DNA from: Halobaculum saliterrae
GTDB lineage: Archaea > Halobacteriota > Halobacteria > Halobacteriales > Haloferacaceae
NCBI RefSeq assembly: GCF_009831625.1
Contig: NZ_WUUS01000002.1
Span: 1-64,000 of the forward strand
DNA length: 64,000 nucleotides
Direction: 5' to 3'
Shown here: positions 17,617 through 24,886 of the stretch, one piece after another
Layout: every line of letters starts with the position of its first letter
Numbering within the stretch: the stretch's first letter is position 1
The notes under the pieces: model-generated
The model's input: the letters and a program-made list of their open reading frames with translations, nothing else
The model's database searches: none
Told to the model about the DNA's origin: nothing
Translations under genes and position numbers: made by a program

Positions 17617-17745
17617 CTGGTACGAGAGCCGGATACGTTTATCAGTGAACCCCGAACTCGTTCGCCGTCACCCCCTGCCCGTAGGAACGTGTCTCCGCGA
17701 CTGGGAACCACGAACTCGGTTGATGGGGTGTCCACCCATACATAC
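17617..17745 (+). promoter_or_regulatory. nirK promoter region: operator, TATA box and distal nar-like element
   Basis: CGACTGGGAACCACGAAC (17698-17715) matches the halocyanin operator at 16 of 18 positions. A TATA-like CATACATAC lies at 17737-17745, about 25 bp before the nirK ATG, so the transcript should be leaderless. Further upstream CTGGTAC (17617-17623) and GCCGGATAC (17628-17636) repeat the nar element with the same spacing and are followed by TTTATC (17638-17643), possibly a second promoter. Confidence 0.55.
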
Positions 17746-17764
17746 AACTGCGAGGTGCCCACTG

Positions 17765-18832
17765 ATGCCCACGACGCGACGCACGACGCTGAAGGCGCTC
17801 GGAACCGGCGCGGGCGGGGCCGCCCTCGCCGGCTGTGCGGCCGACGCGCCGACCGACGAACAGACTGAGACTGCGCGGCAGACCACCGAGAAGACGAGTG
17901 GCAAGCCGACGAGGAGCCGCGTCGCGGCCGACCCGACCGACGTACCGGAACCGATCGATCGCGACACCTCGGAGACCGTCGAGGTCGACCTGACCGCGAG
18001 GGAGGTGCGGGCCGAGGTCGAGGAGGGCGTCGTCTACGACTACATGACGTTCGACGGGCAGATTCCGGGCCCGATGGTCCGCGTCCGTCGCGGCGACACC
18101 GTCCGGGTGACCCTGACGAACGCCGAGGAGAACGCGATGCCGCACAACGTCGACTTCCACGCCTGCTACGGTCCCGGCGGCGGCGCCGAGGACACGACTG
18201 TCGCGCCCGGGGAGTCGGCGACCATCCAGTTCCGGGCGGAGTACCCCGGCGCCTTCATCTACCACTGCGCCGTCGCGAACATGGACTACCACATCGCCTC
18301 GGGGATGTTCGGAATGATCCTCGTCGAACCGGAGGACGGGCTCCCCGAGGTCGACCGCGAGTTCTACGTCGGCCAACACGAGATCTACACCGACAAGCCC
18401 GCCGGTGAGAAGGGACGTCACAGGTTCGATCTCGAGTCGATGAAGGCCGAGGACCCGACCTACGTCGTGCTCAACGGGCAGAAGTACGGACTCACGCCGA
18501 ACCGCTTCGGCGCGATGAGCGCCGAGACCGGCGAGACCGCCCGGGTGTTCATGGTCGCGGGCGGACCCAACCTGAACAGCAACTTCCACCCGATCGGCAA
18601 CGTCTGGACCGACGCCTACCGCGACGGCGCGCTCGCGAGCGCTCCCGAACGCTTCGTCCAGACGATGAACGTCCCGCCGGGAAGCTGCATGGTCGGCACC
18701 ATGGACTTCCCGGTGCCCGAGGACATCAAGCTCGTCGACCACGCGCTCTCGCGGGTCGCGCGCAAGGGGATGCTCGGCATCGTCTCGGTCGACGGCGAGG
18801 AGAACCCCGACGTGTTCGACCCGGACCCATAG
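17765..18832 (+). CDS. nirK: Copper-containing nitrite reductase, Tat lipoprotein
   Basis: Encodes a 355-aa two-cupredoxin-domain enzyme that reduces nitrite to NO outside the cell. The Tat motif RRTTLKALG and a lipobox LAGC (C24) predict a lipid-anchored protein. Type-1 copper ligands are H127, C168, H176 and M181; type-2 ligands are H132, H167 and H326; the catalytic Asp and His are D130 and H275. All are present. ATG 17765 is chosen because it begins directly at the Tat signal and lies about 25 bp after a TATA box. The likely electron donor is the halocyanin encoded at 20883-21659. Confidence 0.95.
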   Translation: MPTTRRTTLKALGTGAGGAALAGCAADAPTDEQTETARQTTEKTSGKPTRSRVAADPTDVPEPIDRDTSETVEVDLTAREVRAEVEEGVVYDYMTFDGQIPGPMVRVRRGDTVRVTLTNAEENAMPHNVDFHACYGPGGGAEDTTVAPGESATIQFRAEYPGAFIYHCAVANMDYHIASGMFGMILVEPEDGLPEVDREFYVGQHEIYTDKPAGEKGRHRFDLESMKAEDPTYVVLNGQKYGLTPNRFGAMSAETGETARVFMVAGGPNLNSNFHPIGNVWTDAYRDGALASAPERFVQTMNVPPGSCMVGTMDFPVPEDIKLVDHALSRVARKGMLGIVSVDGEENPDVFDPDP

Positions 18833-18850
18833 AATCGGGCGGTTCGAACC

Positions 18851-19978
18851 CTATGAGGCGGTCGCGGCCGGCAGCCTGACCGTCGCCTCGCTGTCTCCGC
18901 TTTCGTCTGTCCCGATCGTCAACGAGCCCTCGTAGAACTCGATCACCCACTTCGAGAGCCACAGCCCCATGCCGCTACTGTGGCGAAGTTGCGTCTCCAC
19001 TTCGTCGTCGTTGATCAGCGTGCGCTCGTCCTCCGGGAACCCGTCTCCGTCGTCGATGACGCGGATCTCGACCTCGTCGCCGACCCGGCGTTCCCGGACC
19101 CGAACCTCCGCCCGGTCGTCGCCGTGCTCCAACGCGTTCTCGACCAGCTCGACGACCGCGGTCACGACGTGATCCCCACCGCGGGCCGCCGGTCCGCCGT
19201 CCGATTCGATCCGGAGGGATGCGTCCGGGTAGCCGTCGGTCAGCGATGCGCGGCGCCGTTCGACCGCCTCGCTCACGACGACGGATCCCTTGGTCTCCGC
19301 GCCGCCGTCGAGCAGTTCGTCGATGACCGTGACGCGCGACTGCGTCTCGCTCAAGCGACGGGCGATCGACACGATCTGTGCAGCCACGTCGACGTCCGTG
19401 GCGTCGGTCGCGTCGTCACCGCCGTCATCGGCGCCAGCGCCGTCGTTCATGCCGTCGCCGGCGTCGCCGTCAGAACCTCCTCGAATCCGGTCGCTGTACC
19501 CGATCAGCAGTTGCGCGGCGTGACTGAGGTCGTGGCGGACGAACCGGTTCACCACGGCGGCTTTCCGCCGCTGATCGGCGACCGTCCGAGCGCGGATCCG
19601 CCTGACGTCGTTGACGCCGATCAACACGTGAGCGAAGGCGCTGACGCCGACGATCACCGCCCCCGAGAGCAACGGCGCGGCGACACGGCCGCCGTCAGCC
19701 GTCTGGAACGTCCCGACGAGCGCGAGAACGGCGACCGTCACGACGACCCCGAGCGCGTTCCACCCTGCGACCCGGAGGAGGTGTTCGGACGTGACGGAAC
19801 TCCGATACAGCGCCGGCCCGGCGATCGCGAACGCCCCGCCGAGTGCGAGCACGGCGCCGACGACGATCCACCCCGGGAGCCCCGGAACGCCGGTCGATAC
19901 GTACGACCCGCCGACGGCGGCCAGCCCCAGTCCGGTGGCACTGACGACTGCTGCCGCTGTCCCCCGCTGCAGATCCAT
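18851..19978 (-). CDS. Membrane sensor histidine kinase
   Basis: Encodes a 375-aa kinase with four hydrophobic segments in residues 1-120, an H-box in RFVRHDLSHAAQ, and a HATPase domain with the N-box ELVENALEHGD, the G1 motif DDGDGFP and the G2 motif SSGMGLWLSKW. There is no PAS or receiver domain. ATG at 19978 is preferred to the TTG at 20005 because a TATA-like GTTTTTGA lies 28 bp upstream. No response-regulator gene is adjacent, as is common for haloarchaeal orphan kinases. It is convergent with nirK (18 nt between stops) and downstream of the Bat-type regulator. A role in denitrification control is inferred from location. Confidence 0.85.
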   Translation of the reverse strand: MDLQRGTAAAVVSATGLGLAAVGGSYVSTGVPGLPGWIVVGAVLALGGAFAIAGPALYRSSVTSEHLLRVAGWNALGVVVTVAVLALVGTFQTADGGRVAAPLLSGAVIVGVSAFAHVLIGVNDVRRIRARTVADQRRKAAVVNRFVRHDLSHAAQLLIGYSDRIRGGSDGDAGDGMNDGAGADDGGDDATDATDVDVAAQIVSIARRLSETQSRVTVIDELLDGGAETKGSVVVSEAVERRRASLTDGYPDASLRIESDGGPAARGGDHVVTAVVELVENALEHGDDRAEVRVRERRVGDEVEIRVIDDGDGFPEDERTLINDDEVETQLRHSSGMGLWLSKWVIEFYEGSLTIGTDESGDSEATVRLPAATAS

Positions 19979-20112
19979 TGGGCGTGACTGTGGCGCGCGG
20001 CTCAAAAACGGCGTCGTTACGGGCTGTGTGGGGACGGCTGAAAGAACACGTCGAGCGGACGCCGGTCGGATCGACGTGACGCGTCACGGGCGAACCGTAT
20101 CGAGGCGGAAGC

Positions 20113-20128
20113 CGGGACCGTCGTCCCG
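20113..20128 (-). terminator. Hairpin downstream of the Bat-type regulator gene
   Basis: CGGGAC (20113-20118) and GTCCCG (20123-20128) form a perfect 6-bp stem with a 4-nt loop, 71 nt after the regulator stop (minus strand). The intergenic stretch 20006-20198 also holds the palindrome GTGACGCGTCAC (20075-20086), a possible operator, and the kinase TATA box. Confidence 0.4.
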
Positions 20129-20198
20129 TGAACGACAATGGATCCCTTGGGCGGCCTGCCTCCGCTACCCCGGTACGGGATGTGATGAGGAGACGCCG

Positions 20199-20876
20199 TT
20201 ACTCGGCCGTCGCCGCGAGGGGTGACCGGTCGGGGTCGATGTCGAGCGCGTCCTCGGCGAACCGCTTGATCACCTTCCCCTCGGCGCGATGGAGCCGCTC
20301 GCTCGCGGTCGATTTTGCGATCCCCTGACGGTCCGCCAGCTCGGTCAGCGTACTCTCGCGCGGGGTGTCGTAGTACCCCGCCCTGATCGCCGAGACGAGC
20401 AGTTCCCGCTGGCCGTCGGTGAGGAGGTCCTCGGCGTCGATCGCGTCGTGAACGTAGTCGACGACGTAGTCCATCCCCATCGTCTCCAGCGCGGTCGCGA
20501 ACGCCGAGAGCCGGTCGCGCGAGCCGGCGACCGTGATCCGGGCCGTCCCCTCGGTCACCTCCACCGGGTACTCCACTGGGAGCCTGGAGTCGCGCAGCGG
20601 CATCAACAGCCGCGGGTCGGTCGTCTCGACCCGGATGATCGCCTCGCGGACGTCCTCGGCGGCCCGCTGGAGTTCGACCTCCTCCACGCCGTCGGCGGCG
20701 TCGATGTCGCGGACCACCGTCGGCGCGTCGTCGTCACGCAGCGAGACGAGCGCGACCCCGCCGCCCTCGGTCGGCAGCACCGACAGCACCGACAGCGTCG
20801 CCTCCGGGTGCGACCGAGTCACCTGACCGACCCACACGTCGTCCGGGAGCGTCACCTCGAGTCTCGCGCGAGCCAC
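20199..20876 (-). CDS. HTH_10 (Bat-type) transcriptional regulator
   Basis: Encodes a 225-aa regulator with a C-terminal HTH_10 domain (about 155-215: LTDGQRELLVSAIRAGYYDTP...IAKSTASERLHRAEGK), the DNA-binding module of bacterio-opsin activator-like proteins. The N-terminal 150 residues form a beta-rich Bat-associated region. There is no Cys at all, so unlike NarO, which has an N-terminal cysteine cluster, it cannot hold a metal cluster by itself. It begins 6 nt after the halocyanin stop and so is expressed from the halocyanin promoter, which carries the shared operator. It may be a second regulator of denitrification. Confidence 0.85.
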   Translation of the reverse strand: MARARLEVTLPDDVWVGQVTRSHPEATLSVLSVLPTEGGGVALVSLRDDDAPTVVRDIDAADGVEEVELQRAAEDVREAIIRVETTDPRLLMPLRDSRLPVEYPVEVTEGTARITVAGSRDRLSAFATALETMGMDYVVDYVHDAIDAEDLLTDGQRELLVSAIRAGYYDTPRESTLTELADRQGIAKSTASERLHRAEGKVIKRFAEDALDIDPDRSPLAATAE

Positions 20877-20882
20877 GACCGA

Positions 20883-21659
20883 TCACCTCGCCCCGTCGTC
20901 CCGGCGTCCGCCGTCCGCCCTGTATCCGGGACTCGTGCCCCCGGTGTCCTCGTCGTCCCCGAACAGGAGGAGGAACAGGCCGAACACCAGCGGCGACAGG
21001 ACGGCCCCGATGCCGCCGCCGAGCAGCAACAGCGCCGGGGCGTCGCCGGCACCGCCGCCGCCGTCGCCACCCGACCCGCCGTCAGCGCCGCCGCCGGCCG
21101 AGCTCTCCGTCCCGCTGGCAGTCGCGGTGGACGTCTCGCCGCCTCCGTCGCCGCCCGATCCGCCGCCGTCGCTCGACCCGCCGACCTCGACGTCGCCGAC
21201 GACGACGGCGCCCTTCATCCCCAACGCCTTGTGCGGCGTGCAGACGTAGCGGTAGACGCCGGCCTCCTCGAACGTGTGCTCGAACGTGTGTCCGCCGTCG
21301 CCGACGAGTTCGGACTCGAATGAGGCGTCACCCTCCGCGGCGACGTTGTGCGAGCCGCCGTTCCCCGTCCACTCCCACGTGACGGTCGTCCCGGGGTCGA
21401 CACGGACCGCGGCGGGCCCGAAGCCGTACGCCCCGCCGTTGGCCTCGACGCCGACCTGAACGCTCACCGAGCCCGAGCCCGTCTCGTCGACGACCCCGTC
21501 GTAGTTGCTCACGCCCGAGAACCACTCCTCGAGCCCGCCCGACGACTGTGCGGCCGCCGGCGTCGCCGCGGCTCCGCCCGCGGCCGCCGCGACGCCGCCC
21601 GCCAGCGTCGTTCGAAGTACGGTACGCCGTGACACCGATGATGTTCCCGGGTCGCTCAT
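20883..21659 (-). CDS. Halocyanin-type blue copper protein, membrane-anchored
   Basis: Encodes a 258-aa extracellular electron carrier. The Tat signal is SRRTVLRTTLAGG (9-21). The plastocyanin-like domain (about 50-155) has type-1 copper ligands H104, C140, H143 and M148 (GSHNV; VCTPHKALGMKG). A Gly/Ser/Thr/Ala-rich linker (157-205), suited to O-glycosylation, leads to a C-terminal membrane helix (about 208-232), so the copper domain is tethered by a stalk rather than by a lipid. ATG 21659 is chosen because it abuts the Tat signal and lies 28 bp after a TATA box. It is the probable donor to NirK or NorB. Confidence 0.92.
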   Translation of the reverse strand: MSDPGTSSVSRRTVLRTTLAGGVAAAAGGAAATPAAAQSSGGLEEWFSGVSNYDGVVDETGSGSVSVQVGVEANGGAYGFGPAAVRVDPGTTVTWEWTGNGGSHNVAAEGDASFESELVGDGGHTFEHTFEEAGVYRYVCTPHKALGMKGAVVVGDVEVGGSSDGGGSGGDGGGETSTATASGTESSAGGGADGGSGGDGGGGAGDAPALLLLGGGIGAVLSPLVFGLFLLLFGDDEDTGGTSPGYRADGGRRDDGAR

Positions 21660-21682
21660 ACATGTTCGGCTTGCGGCCCGGT

Positions 21683-21722
21683 GGTAAAGGGGAGGTACGC
21701 TGGCTCCCAACGACTGGGAACG
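21683..21722 (-). promoter_or_regulatory. Halocyanin operon promoter and operator
   Basis: Read in gene direction the operator is CGTTCCCAGTCGTTGGGAGC (21722-21703), 16 of 20 identical to the nar tandem site. It contains TCCCA-N5-TGGGA symmetry. The TATA-like CCTTTACC is centred at 21687, 28 bp before the start codon, so the operator sits about 30 bp above the TATA box, as in nar and nirK. Confidence 0.6.
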
Positions 21723-21853
21723 ACGGACAGCGCGCGTCTCGAGCCAATGAATCCGGATCGCCGTTCGTCTCCGCGTACTCCCCGGCGTCGAACGACCGCA
21801 CGGATCGGCCTACGGACAGGCGAGTTTATCCCCCTCCAGCCACCAGCACCGGT

Positions 21854-21943
21854 ATGCGTGGACACGATCCCGAGCGACGGGGCCGAGCGGTGGGGTGTGG
21901 AGGGCTGTGCGGTGAACTCGTGGGCTGGGGAGGCGACCTGTGA
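21854..21943 (+). CDS. Leaderless 29-aa ORF coupled to the repeat protein
   Basis: ATG 21854 lies 27 bp after a clear TATA box (TTTATC, 21825-21830), the leaderless distance. The 29-codon frame reads MRGHDPERRGRAVGCGG then LCGELVGWGGDL, with two Cys spaced four apart, and its TGA overlaps the GTG of the next gene. The promoter geometry and the overlap argue for translation; the peptide itself is of no recognised family. It may be a leader peptide or a real microprotein. Confidence 0.45.
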   Translation: MRGHDPERRGRAVGCGGLCGELVGWGGDL

Positions 21944-22770
21944 ACCCGAACCGCGTCGACTCCATCGTCGACCTGCTGTACGGGCTCCTGATCGCGTTGG
22001 CCGTGGGGCTGATACTCGTGGTGGGGACGTCGGTCGGCGTCGCGTTCGGCCTCGGCGTCATCGTCTCGTTCGTCATCCACATCGCTTGGAAGATGGCCCG
22101 GTTCGACCCCCAGTGGATGACCACCGAGGTCCAGCAGCAGGTCGAGGAGACCGTCGCCGAGTCCGTCGACGAGTCCGTCGGCGAGACGGTAGAGAAGACG
22201 GTCGCGGACACGGTGGACAAGACCGTCGAGGAGAAGGTGGGCGAGACGGTGGAGAAGACGGTCGCGGACACGGTAGACAAGACCGTCGGCGAGACGGTGG
22301 AGAAGACCGTCGGAGAGACGGTCGACGAGACGGTGGAGGAGAAGGTGGGTGAGACGGTAGAGAAGACGGTTGGGGAAACGATGGAGGAGGCGGTCGACGA
22401 GACGGTAGAGAAGACGGTCGACGAGACGGTGGAGAAGACAGTCGATGAGACGGTAGAGAAGACTGTCGGCGAGTCGGTGGAGGAGACAGTTGCAAAGACG
22501 GTGGACAAGACCGTCGAGGAGAAGGTGGGAGAGACGGTGGAGAAGGCAGTCGAGGAGAAGGTAGGCGAGACGGTGGAGAAGACGGTCGAGGAGACGGTCG
22601 AGGAAACAGTCGAGGAGACAGTCGAGGAAGCGGTCGAACGGTCCGTCGAGGACCAACTCGATGAGGACGACGATCCGGACGGGGACGACGGTGGCAGCCC
22701 GACGGGGGCCGATTCCGCCGGTGAATCAGACGGCTCCGACGACTCGGAGGACACCAAGGAAGATAGTTGA
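21940..22770 (+). CDS. Membrane protein with a long strict four-residue (x-T-V-x) repeat
   Basis: Encodes a 276-aa protein: two membrane helices (about 13-32 and 34-54), then from about residue 68 to 228 an uninterrupted run of tetrapeptides of the type E/D-T/K-V-E/D/G, with Val at every fourth position and acidic and Lys residues between, then an Asp/Ser/Gly tail. A strict period of four fits a helix with a slow right-handed drift of the Val stripe, not a canonical heptad coiled coil. It has no catalytic motif. The GTG start overlaps the 29-aa ORF stop. It could be a rod on the cytoplasmic side or a trimeric stalk outside; topology is undecided. The family is unknown to me. Confidence 0.8.
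   Translation: MNPNRVDSIVDLLYGLLIALAVGLILVVGTSVGVAFGLGVIVSFVIHIAWKMARFDPQWMTTEVQQQVEETVAESVDESVGETVEKTVADTVDKTVEEKVGETVEKTVADTVDKTVGETVEKTVGETVDETVEEKVGETVEKTVGETMEEAVDETVEKTVDETVEKTVDETVEKTVGESVEETVAKTVDKTVEEKVGETVEKAVEEKVGETVEKTVEETVEETVEETVEEAVERSVEDQLDEDDDPDGDDGGSPTGADSAGESDGSDDSEDTKEDS
22140..22640 (+). repeat. 12-bp coding microrepeat
   Basis: Variants of GAGACGGT(G/A/C)GAGAAGACGGTC recur every 12 bp for about 500 bp inside the repeat protein. Synonymous third bases differ between copies (GTG, GTC, GTA), so the array is old and held by selection on the protein rather than freshly duplicated. Confidence 0.85.
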
Positions 22771-22829
22771 CTGACACCGGAACATGAGAGAGCAAGGCCT
22801 TAGGGGACCCGTACATTAACACCGGTAAT

Positions 22830-23960
22830 ATGGTTGAGTTGCTCCTTCTAATCGGCGTGCTCGTCGCGATGTTCGTCGGCTACAACATCGGCGGATCGAC
22901 GACCGGTCCCGCGTTCGGTCCGGCCGTCGGCGCCGGCGCGGTGTCGAAGTCGACCGCGGCGGCGTTGATGACGACGTTCTTCTTCGTCGGCGCGTGGACG
23001 ATCGGCAGACGCGTCGTCGACACGCTCGGCTCGGATCTGGTCACGGCGTCGGGCGTGTTCACCCTGGAGACGAGTATCGGCGTCCTGTTCTTCATCGGAC
23101 TGGCCCTCTTCGTCGGCAACGTCTTCGGCGTGCCCGCGTCGACGTCGATGACCGCCGTCGGCGCCATCGCCGGGCTGGGCGTCGCGAACGACGCGCTCGA
23201 CTGGGCGATCATGGGTGGGATCGTGATCTGGTGGGTCGTCGCCCCGGTCATCGGCTTCTGGGTGTCGCTCATCATCGGTCGGTACTTCTACAGCCGACTC
23301 GACGGTCTCCTCGCGATGCAGGAGAGCGACGGCGCCGTGTTCGACATCGACCGGAGCGGAGGACTGCTGCCGAGCGTGTCGGTCCACGACGACGCGAGCA
23401 GGCGGGAGGCCGTCGGCGTCGTGGCCGTCGTCGCGATCGGCTGTCTGATGGCGTTCAGTTCCGGCACGTCCAACATCGCGAACGCCATCGCGCCGCTCGT
23501 CGGCGCGGGCGCGCTCGAGATGAACCCGGGCATCGCCATCGGGGGGCTCGCCGTCGGGATCGGCTCGTTCACCATCGCCCGCCGCACCCTGGAGACGATG
23601 GGGAGCGACATCACAGAGCTCCCGCTGACGGCCGCGATCGTCGTCGCGTCGATATCCGCCGCGCTCGTGGTGTTCCTCTCGTTCATCGGGATCCCCGCCA
23701 GCTTCGTCGTCATCGCCACGATGTCGATCGTCGGCCTCGGTTGGGGACGGGCGACCCGTCCGATCTCCGTCTCGGAGGCCGTTCGCGGCGAGACGGAGGA
23801 CCCGTCGGCCATCGACGAGGAGGCGCCGGACGACATTCCCACGCCCGGGGAACTGTTCGATCCCGCGACGACCGCCCGCGTCGTGGTGATGCAGAACGTC
23901 GTCCCGCTCATCTCGACGCTCGGGGCGTTCCTCACCTTCCGGTACGCTCCGTTCTTCTGA
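22830..23960 (+). CDS. PiT-family inorganic phosphate transporter
   Basis: Encodes a 376-aa membrane transporter of the PiT/PHO-4 family (Na+ or H+:phosphate symport). Two inverted half-repeats are visible: the N-terminal signature GYNIGGSTTGPAFGPAVGAGA and the second-half counterpart SSGTSNIANAIAPLVGAGALE. About ten membrane helices surround a hydrophilic loop at 165-195. No PhoU-like gene is adjacent. It is preceded by a 59-bp gap from the repeat protein, with a CCTTAGG TATA-like patch about 30 bp before the start. Phosphate itself is likely, sulfate less so. Confidence 0.9.
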   Translation: MVELLLLIGVLVAMFVGYNIGGSTTGPAFGPAVGAGAVSKSTAAALMTTFFFVGAWTIGRRVVDTLGSDLVTASGVFTLETSIGVLFFIGLALFVGNVFGVPASTSMTAVGAIAGLGVANDALDWAIMGGIVIWWVVAPVIGFWVSLIIGRYFYSRLDGLLAMQESDGAVFDIDRSGGLLPSVSVHDDASRREAVGVVAVVAIGCLMAFSSGTSNIANAIAPLVGAGALEMNPGIAIGGLAVGIGSFTIARRTLETMGSDITELPLTAAIVVASISAALVVFLSFIGIPASFVVIATMSIVGLGWGRATRPISVSEAVRGETEDPSAIDEEAPDDIPTPGELFDPATTARVVVMQNVVPLISTLGAFLTFRYAPFF

Positions 23961-24013
23961 CTGGAATCGGTCGTTTTCGGTAAGCCTAAACCCGTCCGAC
24001 GATAGCCAGCGGT

Positions 24014-24715
24014 ATGGACCAACGGTCGTACGATCTCGACGACGTGAGCGTCGTCATGGGTGCGTACAACGAGGCGGAGGCGATCGGACCGGTGCTCGAC
24101 GACATCGAGGCGGCGACGGACGGCCGCGCCGAGGTCGTCGTGGTCGACAGTTCCGACGACGGGACCGCAGAAATCGCCCGCGAGCGTGGCGCACGCGTCG
24201 TCGATCAGCCGCCCAGCGGCTACGGCGCGGCGGTTCGTCGGGCGCTGTACGAGGCGAGCAACCCCGTCCGGATCACCACCGACTGCGACGGCACCTACCC
24301 GATGGACCGGATCCCTGACTTCCTCGAACTGATCAACGACGGGTACGACGTGGTCAGCGGGGACCGCCTGTACCACGGCGCCGATACGATGCCGCCGATG
24401 AACCGACTCGGCAACCGTGCGTTCGCAGCCGTCGCGAGCGCCCTCGGCGGCCACACCCTCCACGACGTGACGACGGGGATGCGCGCGTACCACGAGGAGG
24501 TGATCGAGTCGATCCGGTGGACCGAGAACACCGGGCTGTCCGCGGAACTGCTCATTCGACCGGCGATGCGCGGCTACCGGATCCGCCAGGAGCCGATCGA
24601 GTACGACGAACGGCTCGGCGAGACGAAGCTCGATCCGTTCTCCGGCGGCGCGGAGATCGGCAAGTCGATCCTGAAGTGCTGTCTCGAGGAGCGAGTCAGA
24701 CAACTCCGCCCGTAG
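24014..24715 (+). CDS. Family 2 glycosyltransferase, DPM1-like
   Basis: Encodes a 233-aa soluble GT2 enzyme resembling dolichyl-phosphate mannose/glucose synthases. The nucleotide-sugar site is seen in SVVMGAYNEAEAIGPVL, VVVDSSDDGT and TTDCDGTYPMD (DxD-like metal site). HDVTTGMRAYHEEV and the ERLGETKLDPFSGG acceptor-loop motif follow. It has no C-terminal membrane helices, so it belongs to the short class, similar to AglJ/AglD catalytic domains. A TATA-like CCTAAA 27 bp before the ATG predicts a leaderless transcript. It probably makes a lipid-linked sugar for glycans, perhaps for the GT-C enzyme at 24887. Confidence 0.85.
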   Translation: MDQRSYDLDDVSVVMGAYNEAEAIGPVLDDIEAATDGRAEVVVVDSSDDGTAEIARERGARVVDQPPSGYGAAVRRALYEASNPVRITTDCDGTYPMDRIPDFLELINDGYDVVSGDRLYHGADTMPPMNRLGNRAFAAVASALGGHTLHDVTTGMRAYHEEVIESIRWTENTGLSAELLIRPAMRGYRIRQEPIEYDERLGETKLDPFSGGAEIGKSILKCCLEERVRQLRP

Positions 24716-24732
24716 CGTCCGCCGAACGGACG
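24716..24732 (+). terminator. Hairpin directly after the GT2 gene
   Basis: CGTCCG (24716-24721) and CGGACG (24727-24732) form a 6-bp stem with a 5-nt loop starting at the base after the stop codon. It lies between convergent genes and may serve the plus-strand transcript. Confidence 0.45.
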
Positions 24733-24886
24733 GTCGACACCCTCCAGTCGACCGGATACGGGCCGGTCTTCCAGCTGACGACGAACATGCGAGAGGTATC
24801 CGAGACCGATGTCGCTCGCGATCGGCGGGTGTCCTCGACGTTCGTCGCTGTCGGCGACACGACCCGCCATCGGTGACGACCGTCCG

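Noticed and set aside
20199-20876. NarO itself
   Set aside because: HTH_10 domain fits, but there is no cysteine cluster; a general Bat-type regulator is the safer call.
22140-22640. CRISPR array or non-coding satellite
   Set aside because: Period is 12 bp without spacers, in frame, and encodes a regular tetrapeptide.
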